A DNA stretch of 64,000 nt from Alkalibacillus salilacus. Its GTDB lineage: Bacteria > Bacillota > Bacilli > Bacillales > Alkalibacillaceae. The stretch covers positions 1 through 64,000 of the forward strand of contig NZ_JAUSTQ010000009.1 in NCBI RefSeq assembly GCF_030812915.1. Direction: 5' to 3'. The notes below the pieces were generated by a model. The model was not told the origin of the DNA. It saw nothing but the letters and a program-made list of their open reading frames with translations, and ran no database searches. Within the stretch, counting starts at the first letter, position 1; each line of letters opens with the position of its first letter. This document shows positions 17,624-27,300 of this stretch, piece by piece. The translations under genes were made by a program, and so were the position numbers.

Positions 17624-18733
17624 GTGAAAGAATTTGAATTAAAACAACAAGGGAAAATTAAACGTTTAACGAATCAAACGTTTAAATTTGATGAACGTAT
17701 TAAGGATGGATGGTTTTCGGCTGTATACTTTTTAAAAACCAAGCAAATAGTAGAAGAACATTTGAGCGATAATATAGTAACAATGCAGTTTTTCCAAAAG
17801 AAGGATGCTGTCTTATGTGGCACAGATGAAGCCATCGCATTATTACATACTTTCGCGGATCATCCTGAAGACTTAGAAATTTATGCATTAGCAGATGGAG
17901 ATAAAGTGGCCCCCTATGAATCTGTGTTAACCGTGACTGGGCGGTACCAAGATTTCGGATATTTAGAAGGGATTATCGATGGTATTCTTGGGCGGAGAAC
18001 ATCTGTTGCAACCAATGTTTATGAGGTAGTGAATGCTGCAGGGTCGTCTGGTACGCAAAAACCTGTGATTTTCATGGGTGATCGTGATGATCATTATACC
18101 CAACAAGCAGGTGATGGTTATGCCGCTTACATTGGCGGTTCGACAGCTCAAGCAACACATGCCATGAATGAATGGTGGGGCAAAGAAGGAATGGGTACGA
18201 TGCCTCACGCCTTAATTCAAATGTATAAAGGCGACATAGTTAAAGCGACCAAAGCCTATCAAGCTACGTTTCCTAATGATGAATTACTTGCATTAGTAGA
18301 TTACAATAATGATATTATTACGGATTCATTGAAAGTAGCACGTGAATTTGGCGAAGAGCTTAAAGGGGTTCGACTTGATACATCGAAAAATATGGTTGAT
18401 AAATATTTCTTCCGCAACCAACATTTGATGGGCTCTTTTGACCCACGCGGGGTTAATCCACAATTAATCTTTGCGCTACGCAAGGCCCTAGATGATGAAG
18501 GATTTGACCATGTGAAAATCATGGCAAGTGGTGGCTTCACTGAAGATAGAATTCGCTATTTTGAGTCATTACATGTCCCAGTTGATATGTATGGTGTAGG
18601 AAGTAATTTATTAAAAATGAAGATTGGGTTTACGGGGGATAACGTGTTATTAAACAATGAACATGAAGCGAAGCAAGGTCGTAAATTCATGCCCAACCCA
18701 CGTTTAGAAAAAGTTGAATATAACGGTGATTGA
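17624..18733 (+). CDS. Nicotinate phosphoribosyltransferase
   Basis: 369 residues of the short type II PRTase family of nicotinate phosphoribosyltransferases, which make NaMN in the NAD salvage pathway. Features: FFQKKDAVLCGTDEA, GILGRRTSVATN, GDRDDHY, GVRLDTS (PRPP-site region) and IMASGGFTEDRI, where the Gly-Gly turn binds phosphate. GTG start has a strong GGGGAGGGG site. In B. subtilis, as remembered, the SftA translocase gene lies between ytpR and murC; here this gene is in that place. Confidence 0.86.
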   Translation: MKEFELKQQGKIKRLTNQTFKFDERIKDGWFSAVYFLKTKQIVEEHLSDNIVTMQFFQKKDAVLCGTDEAIALLHTFADHPEDLEIYALADGDKVAPYESVLTVTGRYQDFGYLEGIIDGILGRRTSVATNVYEVVNAAGSSGTQKPVIFMGDRDDHYTQQAGDGYAAYIGGSTAQATHAMNEWWGKEGMGTMPHALIQMYKGDIVKATKAYQATFPNDELLALVDYNNDIITDSLKVAREFGEELKGVRLDTSKNMVDKYFFRNQHLMGSFDPRGVNPQLIFALRKALDDEGFDHVKIMASGGFTEDRIRYFESLHVPVDMYGVGSNLLKMKIGFTGDNVLLNNEHEAKQGRKFMPNPRLEKVEYNGD

Positions 18734-18761
18734 TTTTAGTTTAAATCAGTCACCGTTTTTT
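18722..18761 (+). terminator. Terminator overlapping the end of the nicotinate phosphoribosyltransferase gene
   Basis: Stem AACGGTGATTGATTT / AAATCAGTCACCGTT with one mismatch and a 5-base loop, then six T residues. The 5' arm includes the stop codon. Confidence 0.88.
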
Positions 18762-18972
18762 GTCGTTTAAATGACTATCATTAGTCAAATAGATGCCTAT
18801 TTTGATACAGTGTGTTCAGTATGGTTAAACTTTAACTGAGCGAAAAGATGCAATTTCAAGCTAAATAATTGATTATGGTGGACGATTGTGATAATTCTGC
18901 TATAATGAAAAAAGCAATTTAGAAATCAAAGCATATACTAATAACAGAATGAACAATACGGGGGTTCGATTC

Positions 18973-20268
18973 ATGTCGACTTACCATTTTATAGGCATAA
19001 AAGGAACAGGGATGAGTGCATTAGCTCAAATATTACATGACTCAGGTGAAACAATACAGGGGTCAGATATTGAAAAAACGTTTTTTACAGATGAAATCTT
19101 ACAAAAGAAACAGATTCCTATTTTACCGTTTGACGCTAATAACATTGAAAATGATCAGATTGTCATTGCAGGTAATGCATTTTCTGATGATCATGAGGAG
19201 ATTGTCAGTGCGAAGTCAAAAGGTGTTCCATTTTATCGATATCACGAATTCTTAGGTCAATATATCCAGCAATATACGAGCATTGCGGTGACTGGTGCCC
19301 ATGGAAAGACTTCAACGACAGGTTTATTAGCCCATACATTAAGTGAAAATGTGCCGACGTCTTATTTAATTGGTGATGGTACTGGAAAAGGTCGAGCTGA
19401 TAGTGAGTATTTTGCGTTTGAAGCTTGTGAATATCGACGTCACTTCTTAGCTTACGAACCAGATTATGCGATCATGACGAATATCGATTTCGATCATCCT
19501 GATTACTTCAAAGATCTAGATGATGTATTTAAAGCCTTTCAGGAAATGGCGATGAATGTTAAGCGAGGCATCATTGCTTGTGGCGATGATGAGAATTTAC
19601 AAGCCATTCATGCACAAGTACCTGTTGTGTATTATGGGTTACTACCAGAGAATGATTTCCAAGCGGCTAACATTGCTGAAACGGAAAATGGAACAACGTT
19701 TGAGGTGTATGTTCGAGGTGTGTACTATGATACATTCGAAATTCCAACTTATGGGAATCATAGTGTTTTAAATGCTTTAAGTGTTATAGCATTATGTGAT
19801 TATGAGAATTTCTCTCCTGAGCAAATTAAAGCGATCTATTCCTTTGGTGGAGTAAAAAGACGCTTTACAGAAACCGAATGGAAAAATGGTCAAATTATTA
19901 TAGATGATTATGCTCACCATCCAATCGAAATTGATGCCACCATTGATTCAGCTCGAAAGAAATATCCGAATAAAGATGTGGTTGCTGTTTTCCAACCCCA
20001 TACTTACTCACGTACAGCTGAATTTTTGAATGAATTTGCAGAAAGTTTATCGAAAGCTGACCATGTTTATCTATGTGATATCTTTGGATCAGCAAGAGAG
20101 AAAAATGGTAAGTTATCGATCGATGATTTACAGACTAAAGTAGATGGTGCTAGTTTTATTACCGAAGATGAAACTCACAGATTACAGCTCCATAATAATA
20201 GCGTCATATTATTTATGGGAGCTGGGGATATTCAAAAATACGAAGAAGCATTTAAAGCTTTGGCATAA
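18973..20268 (+). CDS. murC: UDP-N-acetylmuramate--L-alanine ligase
   Basis: 431-residue ATP-dependent Mur ligase that adds L-Ala to UDP-MurNAc. Motifs: [17 protein letters not shown] at the N terminus, P-loop [11 protein letters not shown] (~112-122), [20 protein letters not shown] (~308-317) and VFQPHTYSR (~335-343). Start ATG 18973 follows GGGGG at normal spacing and gives the standard N terminus; the upstream in-frame ATG 18949 lacks a site. The gap upstream has a perfect TATAAT (18901-18906) with a weak -35. Confidence 0.96.
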   Translation: MSTYHFIGIKGTGMSALAQILHDSGETIQGSDIEKTFFTDEILQKKQIPILPFDANNIENDQIVIAGNAFSDDHEEIVSAKSKGVPFYRYHEFLGQYIQQYTSIAVTGAHGKTSTTGLLAHTLSENVPTSYLIGDGTGKGRADSEYFAFEACEYRRHFLAYEPDYAIMTNIDFDHPDYFKDLDDVFKAFQEMAMNVKRGIIACGDDENLQAIHAQVPVVYYGLLPENDFQAANIAETENGTTFEVYVRGVYYDTFEIPTYGNHSVLNALSVIALCDYENFSPEQIKAIYSFGGVKRRFTETEWKNGQIIIDDYAHHPIEIDATIDSARKKYPNKDVVAVFQPHTYSRTAEFLNEFAESLSKADHVYLCDIFGSAREKNGKLSIDDLQTKVDGASFITEDETHRLQLHNNSVILFMGAGDIQKYEEAFKALA

Positions 20269-20269
20269 A

Positions 20270-20304
20270 AAAGCGCTCGGTGATTAATCACCGAGCGTTA
20301 TTTT
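20270..20304. terminator. Bidirectional terminator between murC and the M29 aminopeptidase gene
   Basis: Perfect palindrome CGCTCGGTGATT / AATCACCGAGCG at 20274-20297, flanked by A-rich and T-rich runs, so it can act on both strands. Confidence 0.9.
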
Positions 20305-21419
20305 TATGCTTTTAATTGGTCAGGGTTTAGAGGTGTTAATTCAGGGATAACGAAACGGCCATCTTTACGAACTAACTCACCGTCGAAGTACATTTCGCCA
20401 CCACCGTAGTCTTCTCTCTGGATATTGACCATATCCCAGTGGATTGAAGAATCATTACCATTATAAGCATTGTCATATGCTTGACCAGGTGTGAAATGGA
20501 AACTACCATCAATTTTCTCATCGAATAATATATCTTTCATCGGATGTTGGATATAAGGGTTAATGCCAATAGCAAATTCACCAATATAGCGCGCACCTTC
20601 ATCTGTATCGAAAACATGTTGAATGCGTTCAGTATCATTAGCTTGTGCATGAATAATTTTACCATCTTCAAAGGTTAGAGATACATTTTCATATGTGAAT
20701 CCTTGATAAGGTGAAGGTGTATTATAAGTTAAAGTACCATTAACTGAGTTGCGTATAGGAGCTGTGTATACTTCACCATCTGGTATATTCATTTCACCAG
20801 CACATTTGATGACAGGGATATCTTTAATCGAGAACGTTAAATCTGTACCAGGCCCTTTGATTTTCACTTCGTCAGTTTCTTGCATCTTCTTCACGAGTGC
20901 ATCCATAGCTTGATTCATTTTCGCATAGTCTAAAGTACATACATTGAAGTAGAAGTCTTCAAAAGCTTCTGTGCTCATTTCAGCTAATTGTGCCATGGAT
21001 TCATTCGGGTAGCGTAGCACACACCACTTTGTATTTGGTACACGGATTTGTCGGTGTACATTCATAACTGTTTGTCCGTACAGCTTGTTCTTATCACTTG
21101 GCACATCAGCTAATTCGTTAATGTTGTCACCTGATCGCACAGCAATATAAGCATCCATGTCATTCATAACGTTTGCTTCATACTGTTCCCAAGCTTTTAA
21201 TTGTGTTTCGTTAGCTCCTTTTAATAGGGAACGCATCACTTTTTGATCTTTCAATTCCACAAATGGATGTCCACCAGCTTCATAAGCCTTTTCAATGATT
21301 GCTGAGACTAGTTCTTGTTGTATGCCAGTGTTTTCAATCAATAGTTTCTCACCTTGTTGTAATTTAACAGAGTAATTAACGAGTAAATCTGCTAGTTGAT
21401 TTATACGTGGGTCGCGCAT
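20304..21419 (-). CDS. M29-family metalloaminopeptidase
   Basis: 371 residues, like AmpS/PepS aminopeptidases. Metal-ligand regions: AGEMNIPDGEVYTAP (~209-223), YIGEFAIGIN, SFHFTPGQAYDN and SSIHWDMV, supplying Glu, His, Tyr, His and Asp of the M29 dinuclear centre. Cytoplasmic, exopeptidase of broad specificity in characterised members. ATG follows TAGGAGG. Divergent from the sigma-B-like promoter of ytxG. Confidence 0.93.
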   Translation of the reverse strand: MRDPRINQLADLLVNYSVKLQQGEKLLIENTGIQQELVSAIIEKAYEAGGHPFVELKDQKVMRSLLKGANETQLKAWEQYEANVMNDMDAYIAVRSGDNINELADVPSDKNKLYGQTVMNVHRQIRVPNTKWCVLRYPNESMAQLAEMSTEAFEDFYFNVCTLDYAKMNQAMDALVKKMQETDEVKIKGPGTDLTFSIKDIPVIKCAGEMNIPDGEVYTAPIRNSVNGTLTYNTPSPYQGFTYENVSLTFEDGKIIHAQANDTERIQHVFDTDEGARYIGEFAIGINPYIQHPMKDILFDEKIDGSFHFTPGQAYDNAYNGNDSSIHWDMVNIQREDYGGGEMYFDGELVRKDGRFVIPELTPLNPDQLKA

Positions 21420-21491
21420 ATTATTGCCTCCTATTTCAATCTATTAGTATCAAGTTTATTATACTAAATTTTAAAAATAAAATCATAAGGT

Positions 21492-21517
21492 GTTTGACAA
21501 TTTAATTATATGGGTAT
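21492..21517 (+). promoter_or_regulatory. Sigma-B-type promoter of ytxGHJ, with overlapping sigma-A -35
   Basis: GTTTGA (21492-21497), 14-base spacer, GGGTAT (21512-21517). This is close to the B. subtilis general-stress consensus GTTTAA / GGGTAT, and ytxGHJ is known to be under sigma-B in that species. A TTGACA (21494-21499) overlaps it, so basal sigma-A use is possible, though its spacing to TATAGA is only 15. Confidence 0.72.
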
Positions 21518-21558
21518 AGATTATTATGTAACATTATGGACGGAAGGAGATGAAGCAA

Positions 21559-21978
21559 TTGAACTTGTTACATATTTCAGCATTAATTGCATCTATAGCT
21601 TTTGCAATAGGGTTTATTGTGCTAGTGATTTATATTTCGCGGACACTTAAATCTGTTACCAAAACCTTGGAAAACGTTGCATCAACTGTTGGTGGGCTAG
21701 AAGGTCAACTTGAAGGTGTGACGAAAGAAACGGAATTATTATTAAATAAAACTAATCACTTAGCGGAAGATATCGCTGGTAAAACTGAGAAAGTTAATGT
21801 TTTGTTTGATGGAATTAAGGGAATAGGTTATACTGTTAACCAATTCAATGAATCATTACAGAAGCTATCTGAAGAACTTGAGGAACAAGCAAATGAACAT
21901 GCAGCTCAAACTTCACAAACCATTAAGTGGGGCGAAGCGGCGATTCATTTGTGGAAAAAATATAAAGATAAGAAATAA
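21559..21978 (+). CDS. ytxG: YtxG, DUF948 general-stress membrane protein
   Basis: 139 residues. One N-terminal transmembrane segment (~[20 protein letters not shown]) is followed by a long helical, coiled-coil-like region with the DUF948 signature [21 protein letters not shown]. Predicted to face the cytoplasm or envelope; function unknown. TTG 21559 has AAGGAG 9 bases upstream; ATG 21550 would overlap that site. First gene of a stress cluster with ytxH and ytxJ. Confidence 0.87.
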   Translation: MNLLHISALIASIAFAIGFIVLVIYISRTLKSVTKTLENVASTVGGLEGQLEGVTKETELLLNKTNHLAEDIAGKTEKVNVLFDGIKGIGYTVNQFNESLQKLSEELEEQANEHAAQTSQTIKWGEAAIHLWKKYKDKK

Positions 21979-22000
21979 GAGATTAGAGGAGGACAAACGT

Positions 22001-22396
22001 ATGACTGAAGAAAAACAAAAGACTGAAGAGAACATCAATAGCAAGGACTTTATGATTGGAACATTACTAGGAGGTATTGTTGGTGCATCAGTCGCACTAT
22101 TATTCGCTCCGAAATCAGGGAAAGAAATCCGTGAAGATCTAAACACTGGCGCGCAACAAGTAAAAGAACGTGCTGATGAGTGGAAAGACGTTGCTTACGA
22201 AAAAGGTAACGAATTTTCTCAACGCATGAGAGAAACAAAAGGTCAATTACAAGATAAAGTAGCAGAAATGAAAAACCAAGCTCAAGGTCAAAACGATGAA
22301 GTAGCACAAGATATTGCTGATGCCATTGAAGAGGCAACAGAAGAGCTTGAGCGTCAGGAAGCTAATGAATTATACGAGCGTTCCCAACAATATTAA
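22001..22396 (+). CDS. ytxH: YtxH general-stress protein
   Basis: 131 residues. A short glycine-rich hydrophobic segment near the N terminus ([20 protein letters not shown]) carries the YtxH-family signature, followed by an amphipathic, highly charged helix rich in Glu, Gln and Lys. Likely a membrane-associated stress protein. ATG at 22001 has a GAGGAGG site; longer in-frame upstream reading overlaps ytxG and is not supported. Cotranscribed with ytxG. Confidence 0.88.
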   Translation: MTEEKQKTEENINSKDFMIGTLLGGIVGASVALLFAPKSGKEIREDLNTGAQQVKERADEWKDVAYEKGNEFSQRMRETKGQLQDKVAEMKNQAQGQNDEVAQDIADAIEEATEELERQEANELYERSQQY

Positions 22397-22420
22397 TAAA
22401 TAAAATTGAATAAATTTCAA

Positions 22421-22455
22421 AGGCTGTTAGTTGACATTGCTAACAGCTTTTTTTA
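22421..22455 (+). terminator. Terminator between ytxH and ytxJ
   Basis: Stem around GCTGTTAG / CTAACAGC followed by seven T residues. It suggests that ytxJ depends partly on readthrough or on its own promoter. Confidence 0.85.
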
Positions 22456-22492
22456 TGTTTAATTAAGGATTGATACTAGAAGGAGTGTTTAG

Positions 22493-22816
22493 ATGACAGT
22501 ACAACAAATTACAGAAGAAGCTCAATTAAATTCAGCTTTAAATCAAGATGAAGCTATTTTGTTAAAACATAGTTTAACATGTCCAATTAGCGCTGAAGCA
22601 AAAGGCCATGTTGAATCATTTGCATCCAATCATGAGATTCCAGCTTATATTATTCATATTCAAGAAAATCGAGATTTATCTAATCAAGTTGCTGAGCAAT
22701 TTAATATAAAACACGAATCTCCTCAAGTATTTTATATTAAACAAGGTGATGTAGCGTATCATACGTCTCACTTTGAGATTAAGGAAGACCAACTAGAAAA
22801 TGTTGTACAAGCATAA
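22493..22816 (+). CDS. ytxJ: YtxJ / BrxC monothiol bacilliredoxin
   Basis: 107 residues of the thioredoxin-like YtxJ family. The single active-site Cys is in HSLTCPISAEA (TCPIS, ~Cys30), as in BrxC, which removes bacillithiol from proteins. A cis-Pro loop appears as ESPQVF. Cytoplasmic. Its place after ytxG-ytxH matches the B. subtilis sigma-B/sigma-H cluster. Confidence 0.9.
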   Translation: MTVQQITEEAQLNSALNQDEAILLKHSLTCPISAEAKGHVESFASNHEIPAYIIHIQENRDLSNQVAEQFNIKHESPQVFYIKQGDVAYHTSHFEIKEDQLENVVQA

Positions 22817-22818
22817 AA

Positions 22819-22852
22819 ATGAGGCTCTCACAATAGTGGGAGCCTCATTTTA
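22819..22852. terminator. Bidirectional terminator between ytxJ and mntR
   Basis: Stem ATGAGGCTCTCAC / GTGGGAGCCTCAT with a 4-base loop and flanking A/T runs on both sides. Confidence 0.88.
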
Positions 22853-23275
22853 TTCTTTGTTACTATTTCGTTTTTGGATGTCTTCTAACTGCTTTAAGCG
22901 TTCTGGGTCTTCTTGAAAGTATTCCAATAGATCTCCAATTCGGAAGATACTATTCCAGCTTAAATGATGTTCTATTCCTTCCACTTCCTCGTAAATCTCG
23001 CCTTCTTCAACACCAATCAGTTCTAGGAATTGTTCCAGTAACTCATGGCGGTAGACAAGGCGTTTACCGATTTTATTTCCTTTATCCGTCAAGACTAAGC
23101 CACGGTACTTCTCATAATGAATATAATCTTTCTCATCTAGTTTCTTGACCATTTTGGTAACAGATGACGGGTGGACAGATAGTCGTTCAGCTATATCGGA
23201 AGCACGAGCATATCCTTTTTGATCGATTAGTAAATAGATTTGTTCAATGTAATCTTCCATACTTGGAGTAGGCAT
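22850..23275 (-). CDS. mntR: Manganese-responsive transcriptional regulator MntR
   Basis: 141-residue DtxR-family winged-helix regulator. All six MntR metal ligands are in place by direct count: Asp8, Glu11, His77, Glu99, Glu102 and His103. HTH region is [19 protein letters not shown] (~26-44). Known role: with Mn2+ it represses manganese importers and activates exporters. Asp8 supports manganese rather than iron selectivity. No transporter gene is adjacent. Confidence 0.96.
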   Translation of the reverse strand: MPTPSMEDYIEQIYLLIDQKGYARASDIAERLSVHPSSVTKMVKKLDEKDYIHYEKYRGLVLTDKGNKIGKRLVYRHELLEQFLELIGVEEGEIYEEVEGIEHHLSWNSIFRIGDLLEYFQEDPERLKQLEDIQKRNSNKE

Positions 23276-23379
23276 GTTGAACCTCCATGATTATTAATTA
23301 ACTTCTATTTTAGCAAACAAAAGCCGTTTGCAAAAGGTATATTGTCTGGTGCAATCGGTTTTAGTTAGATTGCTATGTT

Positions 23380-25533
23380 TCAATAAAGCTCACGAACAGA
23401 ATCAAACCATTCAATTGATAGTTGATCACCATCTTGAATTGGTTCAGAGAAACCTACTGGTTCTTGATTACGATAGAGTTTGAATCGTTTCCCTGAGATT
23501 TCAGAAACATTCAACTCAATAAACCGAAATAAATCTTGGAATATGAATGATTGTTGTGCAGGTTTCTCTATCGTAACGATATCATTTGGATAAACCAACG
23601 TTTGTCGGTCACAGGTAACTCCATTTTTAGTCATATTAAACGATGTAGGTTGTAATTCTACTGGTTTGTTTTCGTAAAAGACAGTAATACCTGCTGTTGG
23701 CCCATTATCTAAATAGGTTAATAAATCCTCAATTTGGATTGATTCGTTAAGGGTGTAAGATAAGCGATCATGATGTTGAATAGGATTCGATAATTTAGTT
23801 TTTAGGTCGTTTTGGTAGATTGTCATCTGTTCGGGAAATATTTGCATCGTTTCACCGTTAATATTAATATCGAAGGGCTTTTGGACTTTGGACAAATCAA
23901 GTTGTGTGTTTTGCTCTAAAACGCTAGAGACCGTATGATGTGACTGATAATAGATGTGATCCCCATCATTTAACAGATTTGTTATATCAGTTAACTCTCC
24001 ATTCAGCTTAATTGTAGGCTGTACCTCAACGGTTTGATCATGAATAAACACTGTTAGATATTCAATTGAACCAGTTAATGATTCAATGGTGTATGTTGGC
24101 GTTTCTCCATCTTTTCCAGGGAACACTTCAATGTCATCACCGTGTTGAATGTGATCTTGTAATGAAGCTACTTCTCCGTTTATTTTTATAGTTGGTGCTT
24201 CCCCGTAGGTTCCTGGAAGAGTGACTGGTTTGTCATTAAATGTTATAAATAAGCCCATACCAGGTTTGCCATATAGCTTTTTGATTTCTAACCCAGCTGC
24301 TAATAAGCAATCCCCGATCGTCAGTTGCTTAACATCAAATAAACGAACCATCCGGTGATTGACAGTGACACTAATATAATGAACAGGACTTTGCTTAGCT
24401 GCGATTGCAATTCCAATCGGTGTGACAAATTCCGGACTATGAGGAAGCTGTTCGTGTCCTTTAAGATTCTTGATCGCATCAATATCTCTTACGGCTACTC
24501 GATTAGCAGGTAGTTGTAATGTATCAGCAATATAATCCGTCAGAGAAGGGGTTAAGCTTCCACCCCCGACTAACATAACAGCTTGGGGAGATTCCTTGTT
24601 TAAGCTCAAGATTTGATCACAAATAGATCGAGCTAAATTACCGATAGTTGAGCTGATCTGCCTTGTGACATCGGCTACTGAAACATTAGTTGTAAATCCT
24701 AAAATGTCTTCTACTTCCATCGTTTTTTGCTCGATTAATTGGCGTTTAGCCTGTTCAGCTTGGTGAAAGTCCAGAAGATATTCTTGACTGATTGCTTCGG
24801 TAATCTCATCACCAGCTTTAGGAACCATACCATAAGCGACTACGGTGCCGTCTTTAGTGATCGCAATATCGCTAGTACCAGCGCCAACATCAACTAAGGC
24901 GACATTGAGTTTTCGCATAGATTGTGGAATTAGCACTTGAATGGCTGCGATAGGTTCTAAGGTTAAGGCTTCCATTTCTAAATCAGCACGCTGTAAAGCT
25001 GCTAACAGAGATTCTACAACGACTTTAGGTAGAAATGTTGCGATAATATCAACTGTTGCTTCTTCGCCTTGTTGGTCGATTAGTGAGCCAATGCTTTGAT
25101 CATCTAAATAATAATGCGTGACCGAGTAGCCGACACAATAATACTGAGTGCTGTGGTTATCAGCTTGTTTTTCAGCAAGTTGATACTGAGCTTGTTGAAC
25201 AGCCGCTAATTCTAAATGAAATATGTCTTCATTCGACATGATTGGTTGTTCAGCAATGCTGATACTCATGCGACTTTGTTCCGTTTTAAGAGCGCGACCA
25301 GCTGCGGCCACACAAACATGAGTTAGAGGACCATGTTTAATTTCAAGTTCTTCTTTGACTGTTTTAATAACGTCTGAAACAGCCATTACATTATGTATTT
25401 GTCCATCTACCATGGATCGTTCCTTATGTTCACGCGACACCATATCTACTACGTGATAAATATCGTCATCTTTTTCCAGAATAATACCGACGACACTACG
25501 TGTTCCAATATCTAAAGCAAATAATCGACTCAT
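23380..25533 (-). CDS. FtsA/PilM-like actin-fold protein with a long repetitive C-terminal extension
   Basis: 717 residues. Residues ~1-390 form an FtsA-type actin-fold ATPase: phosphate-1 loop FALDIGTRSVVGII, an SHS2-like 1C insertion (IHNVMAVSDV...), phosphate-2 VALVDVGAGTSDIAI (~213-227) and adenosine loop AVMLVGGGSLTPSL (~318-331). The remaining ~330 residues hold about five repeats of the pattern V-x-I-N-G ... GD-x-I, resembling beta-grasp (ThiS/SLBB-like) units. No amphipathic FtsA membrane-targeting tail is evident. Classical FtsA has ~420-440 residues. ATG 25533 follows AAGGAGGTGA; the GTG at 25542 is part of that site. Division or envelope function is inferred only from the fold. Confidence 0.82.
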   Translation of the reverse strand: MSRLFALDIGTRSVVGIILEKDDDIYHVVDMVSREHKERSMVDGQIHNVMAVSDVIKTVKEELEIKHGPLTHVCVAAAGRALKTEQSRMSISIAEQPIMSNEDIFHLELAAVQQAQYQLAEKQADNHSTQYYCVGYSVTHYYLDDQSIGSLIDQQGEEATVDIIATFLPKVVVESLLAALQRADLEMEALTLEPIAAIQVLIPQSMRKLNVALVDVGAGTSDIAITKDGTVVAYGMVPKAGDEITEAISQEYLLDFHQAEQAKRQLIEQKTMEVEDILGFTTNVSVADVTRQISSTIGNLARSICDQILSLNKESPQAVMLVGGGSLTPSLTDYIADTLQLPANRVAVRDIDAIKNLKGHEQLPHSPEFVTPIGIAIAAKQSPVHYISVTVNHRMVRLFDVKQLTIGDCLLAAGLEIKKLYGKPGMGLFITFNDKPVTLPGTYGEAPTIKINGEVASLQDHIQHGDDIEVFPGKDGETPTYTIESLTGSIEYLTVFIHDQTVEVQPTIKLNGELTDITNLLNDGDHIYYQSHHTVSSVLEQNTQLDLSKVQKPFDININGETMQIFPEQMTIYQNDLKTKLSNPIQHHDRLSYTLNESIQIEDLLTYLDNGPTAGITVFYENKPVELQPTSFNMTKNGVTCDRQTLVYPNDIVTIEKPAQQSFIFQDLFRFIELNVSEISGKRFKLYRNQEPVGFSEPIQDGDQLSIEWFDSVRELY

Positions 25534-25621
25534 ATGGGTCACCTCCTTAAGTCTTCATGAAATCAATTTAATTGGATTCTCTAAGCACAGTATTGATTAG
25601 TTGTATAGTTATAAGCTCATA

Positions 25622-25827
25622 GTTGTTGAATTATGAGAAGCGAAGGTGGCGACTCCTGGTCGACTAAAAGCGGTCACGTCCTGTGACCAACGTCGACATT
25701 AGGCCGTCCGGGCCGTCACGGGAATAGCACGTGTCTCGAGACCCCGCAGGAAGCGCATTTCTTCCGAGGAGGCTCGAGCCGTGCCTGCGGAAAGCGTCCA
25801 CCGAGAGCGGATCATAATATCAACAAC
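25622..25827 (+). repeat. Dispersed GC-rich structured repeat, copy 2 (one accessory insert)
   Basis: 206-bp element in the 480-base divergent gap between the FtsA-like gene and aroA. Arms are GTTGTTGAATTATGA and TCATAATATCAACAAC: the G to A change in the left arm is matched by C to T in the right arm compared with copy 1. It has the same 60-bp GTCGAC-flanked hairpin insert as copy 1, with identical sequence, and the apical hairpin GGAAG-CGCATTT-CTTCC. The rest of the gap (25828-26013) is AT-rich leader with no other clear structure. Confidence 0.9.
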
Positions 25828-26013
25828 GGTCTTAATCAAGATAATCAAAAAAGTATTGTCTAAACTAAGACGCCCTTTAATGACAAGTAGGCCGTGGTTC
25901 GATATAATGTGACTAGAAATCGACAAAGATTATAAATATAAAACAATGAGATTAATTAAGGATAATGTACCATAAATATCACTTAATATAAACTGAAGCT
26001 GGAGGCAAGAACA

Positions 26014-27090
26014 ATGAATAACCAATTAGATTCACTAAGAGATGAACTTGATCAAGTTAATATACAATTATTAGAACTCATTAATAAGCGTGGTCAACTC
26101 GTGAAGGAGCTCGGCGATATTAAGAAAGCTCAAGGCATGAAAGCTTATGACCCTGAACGAGAACGTGATATGTTAAACCATATCGTTGAACAACATCAAG
26201 GACCATTTGAGTATTCAACCATTGAACACTTATTTAAAGAAATTTTTAAAGCGGCAAAAGAATTACAAGAAGATGATTATCATAAGACGTTGCTTGTCTC
26301 ACGTGATAAGCAACCTACAGATACGATCGTAGCTGTCGATGATCTTCACATTGGAAATGGAGAACAACAATTTGTGATGGGACCTTGCTCAGTTGAATCG
26401 TTTGAACAAGTTGATCAAGTGGCAGAAGTGGTGAAAAAGCAAGGTGTCCGTATATTAAGAGGGGGTGCTTTTAAGCCTCGTACATCACCTTATGATTTTC
26501 AAGGTTTAGGTGAAGAAGGTCTTAAAATTTTACGTGATGTGGGTGATCGTCACGGTTTGAAAGTTGTGAGTGAAATTACGCATCCTAATGATATCGCTTT
26601 AGGCGAAAAATATTTAGATATTATTCAAATCGGTGCACGTAATATGCAAAATTTCGATTTATTAAAAGAAGCAGGGAAAGCTAATGTTCCAATCATCTTA
26701 AAGCGCGGTTTAGCTGCAACGATAAATGAATTTTTAAATGCTGCTGAGTATATTGTCTCGCAAGGGAACCCTAATATCATCTTGTGTGAACGGGGTATTA
26801 GAACTTATGAAACAGCTACACGCAACACACTTGATATTACGGCAGTGCCAGTACTTAAACGCGAAACACACTTACCTGTGATGGTAGATGTCACTCATTC
26901 GACGGGCAGACGCGATCTATTATTACCAGCAGCCAAAGCAGCTTTAGCAATTGGTGCTGATGGAATTATGGCAGAGGTACATCCAGACCCAGCCGTCGCA
27001 TTATCTGATTCACAACAACAGATGGACATACCAACATTTGAGCATTTTATCCAGAACCTAAGACAACCCAGCCTCCTGACTCATGACTAA
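26014..27090 (+). CDS. aroA: Bifunctional chorismate mutase / DAHP synthase
   Basis: 358 residues, identical in length to B. subtilis AroA. Residues ~1-90 are an AroQ chorismate mutase domain ([20 protein letters not shown]); the rest is a type Ib DAHP synthase with [46 protein letters not shown] and [12 protein letters not shown] carrying the metal and PEP ligands. It starts the shikimate pathway and is feedback-inhibited by chorismate or prephenate through the mutase domain in characterised homologues. ATG follows GGAGG. Confidence 0.97.
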   Translation: MNNQLDSLRDELDQVNIQLLELINKRGQLVKELGDIKKAQGMKAYDPERERDMLNHIVEQHQGPFEYSTIEHLFKEIFKAAKELQEDDYHKTLLVSRDKQPTDTIVAVDDLHIGNGEQQFVMGPCSVESFEQVDQVAEVVKKQGVRILRGGAFKPRTSPYDFQGLGEEGLKILRDVGDRHGLKVVSEITHPNDIALGEKYLDIIQIGARNMQNFDLLKEAGKANVPIILKRGLAATINEFLNAAEYIVSQGNPNIILCERGIRTYETATRNTLDITAVPVLKRETHLPVMVDVTHSTGRRDLLLPAAKAALAIGADGIMAEVHPDPAVALSDSQQQMDIPTFEHFIQNLRQPSLLTHD

Positions 27091-27300
27091 TTTGTAAAAT
27101 CTTTAGCATGCTGTTGCGATAGAGCGAAATTTGTCTTATGCTTAAAATTATTATTGAAATAATTTAAATATTTTCTTGGATTGCGCTTTAGATTGCAAAT
27201 TAAGTGTTGTCGATTATGAAAACCTCACATGCCTATCAGTAATTGAGACTAAAAGTGTGAGCTTATAAGGAAAGTAACCTGTAATAAGGAGTCGTTGACT

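Noticed and set aside
25699-25926. 75-residue minus-strand ORF in repeat copy 2
   Set aside because: It lies partly in the repeat and partly in the aroA leader, has no RBS, and has no counterpart in other copies.
27091-27300. Riboswitch or regulatory RNA before ccpA
   Set aside because: The ~200-base region is AT-rich with no terminator or recognisable conserved motif.
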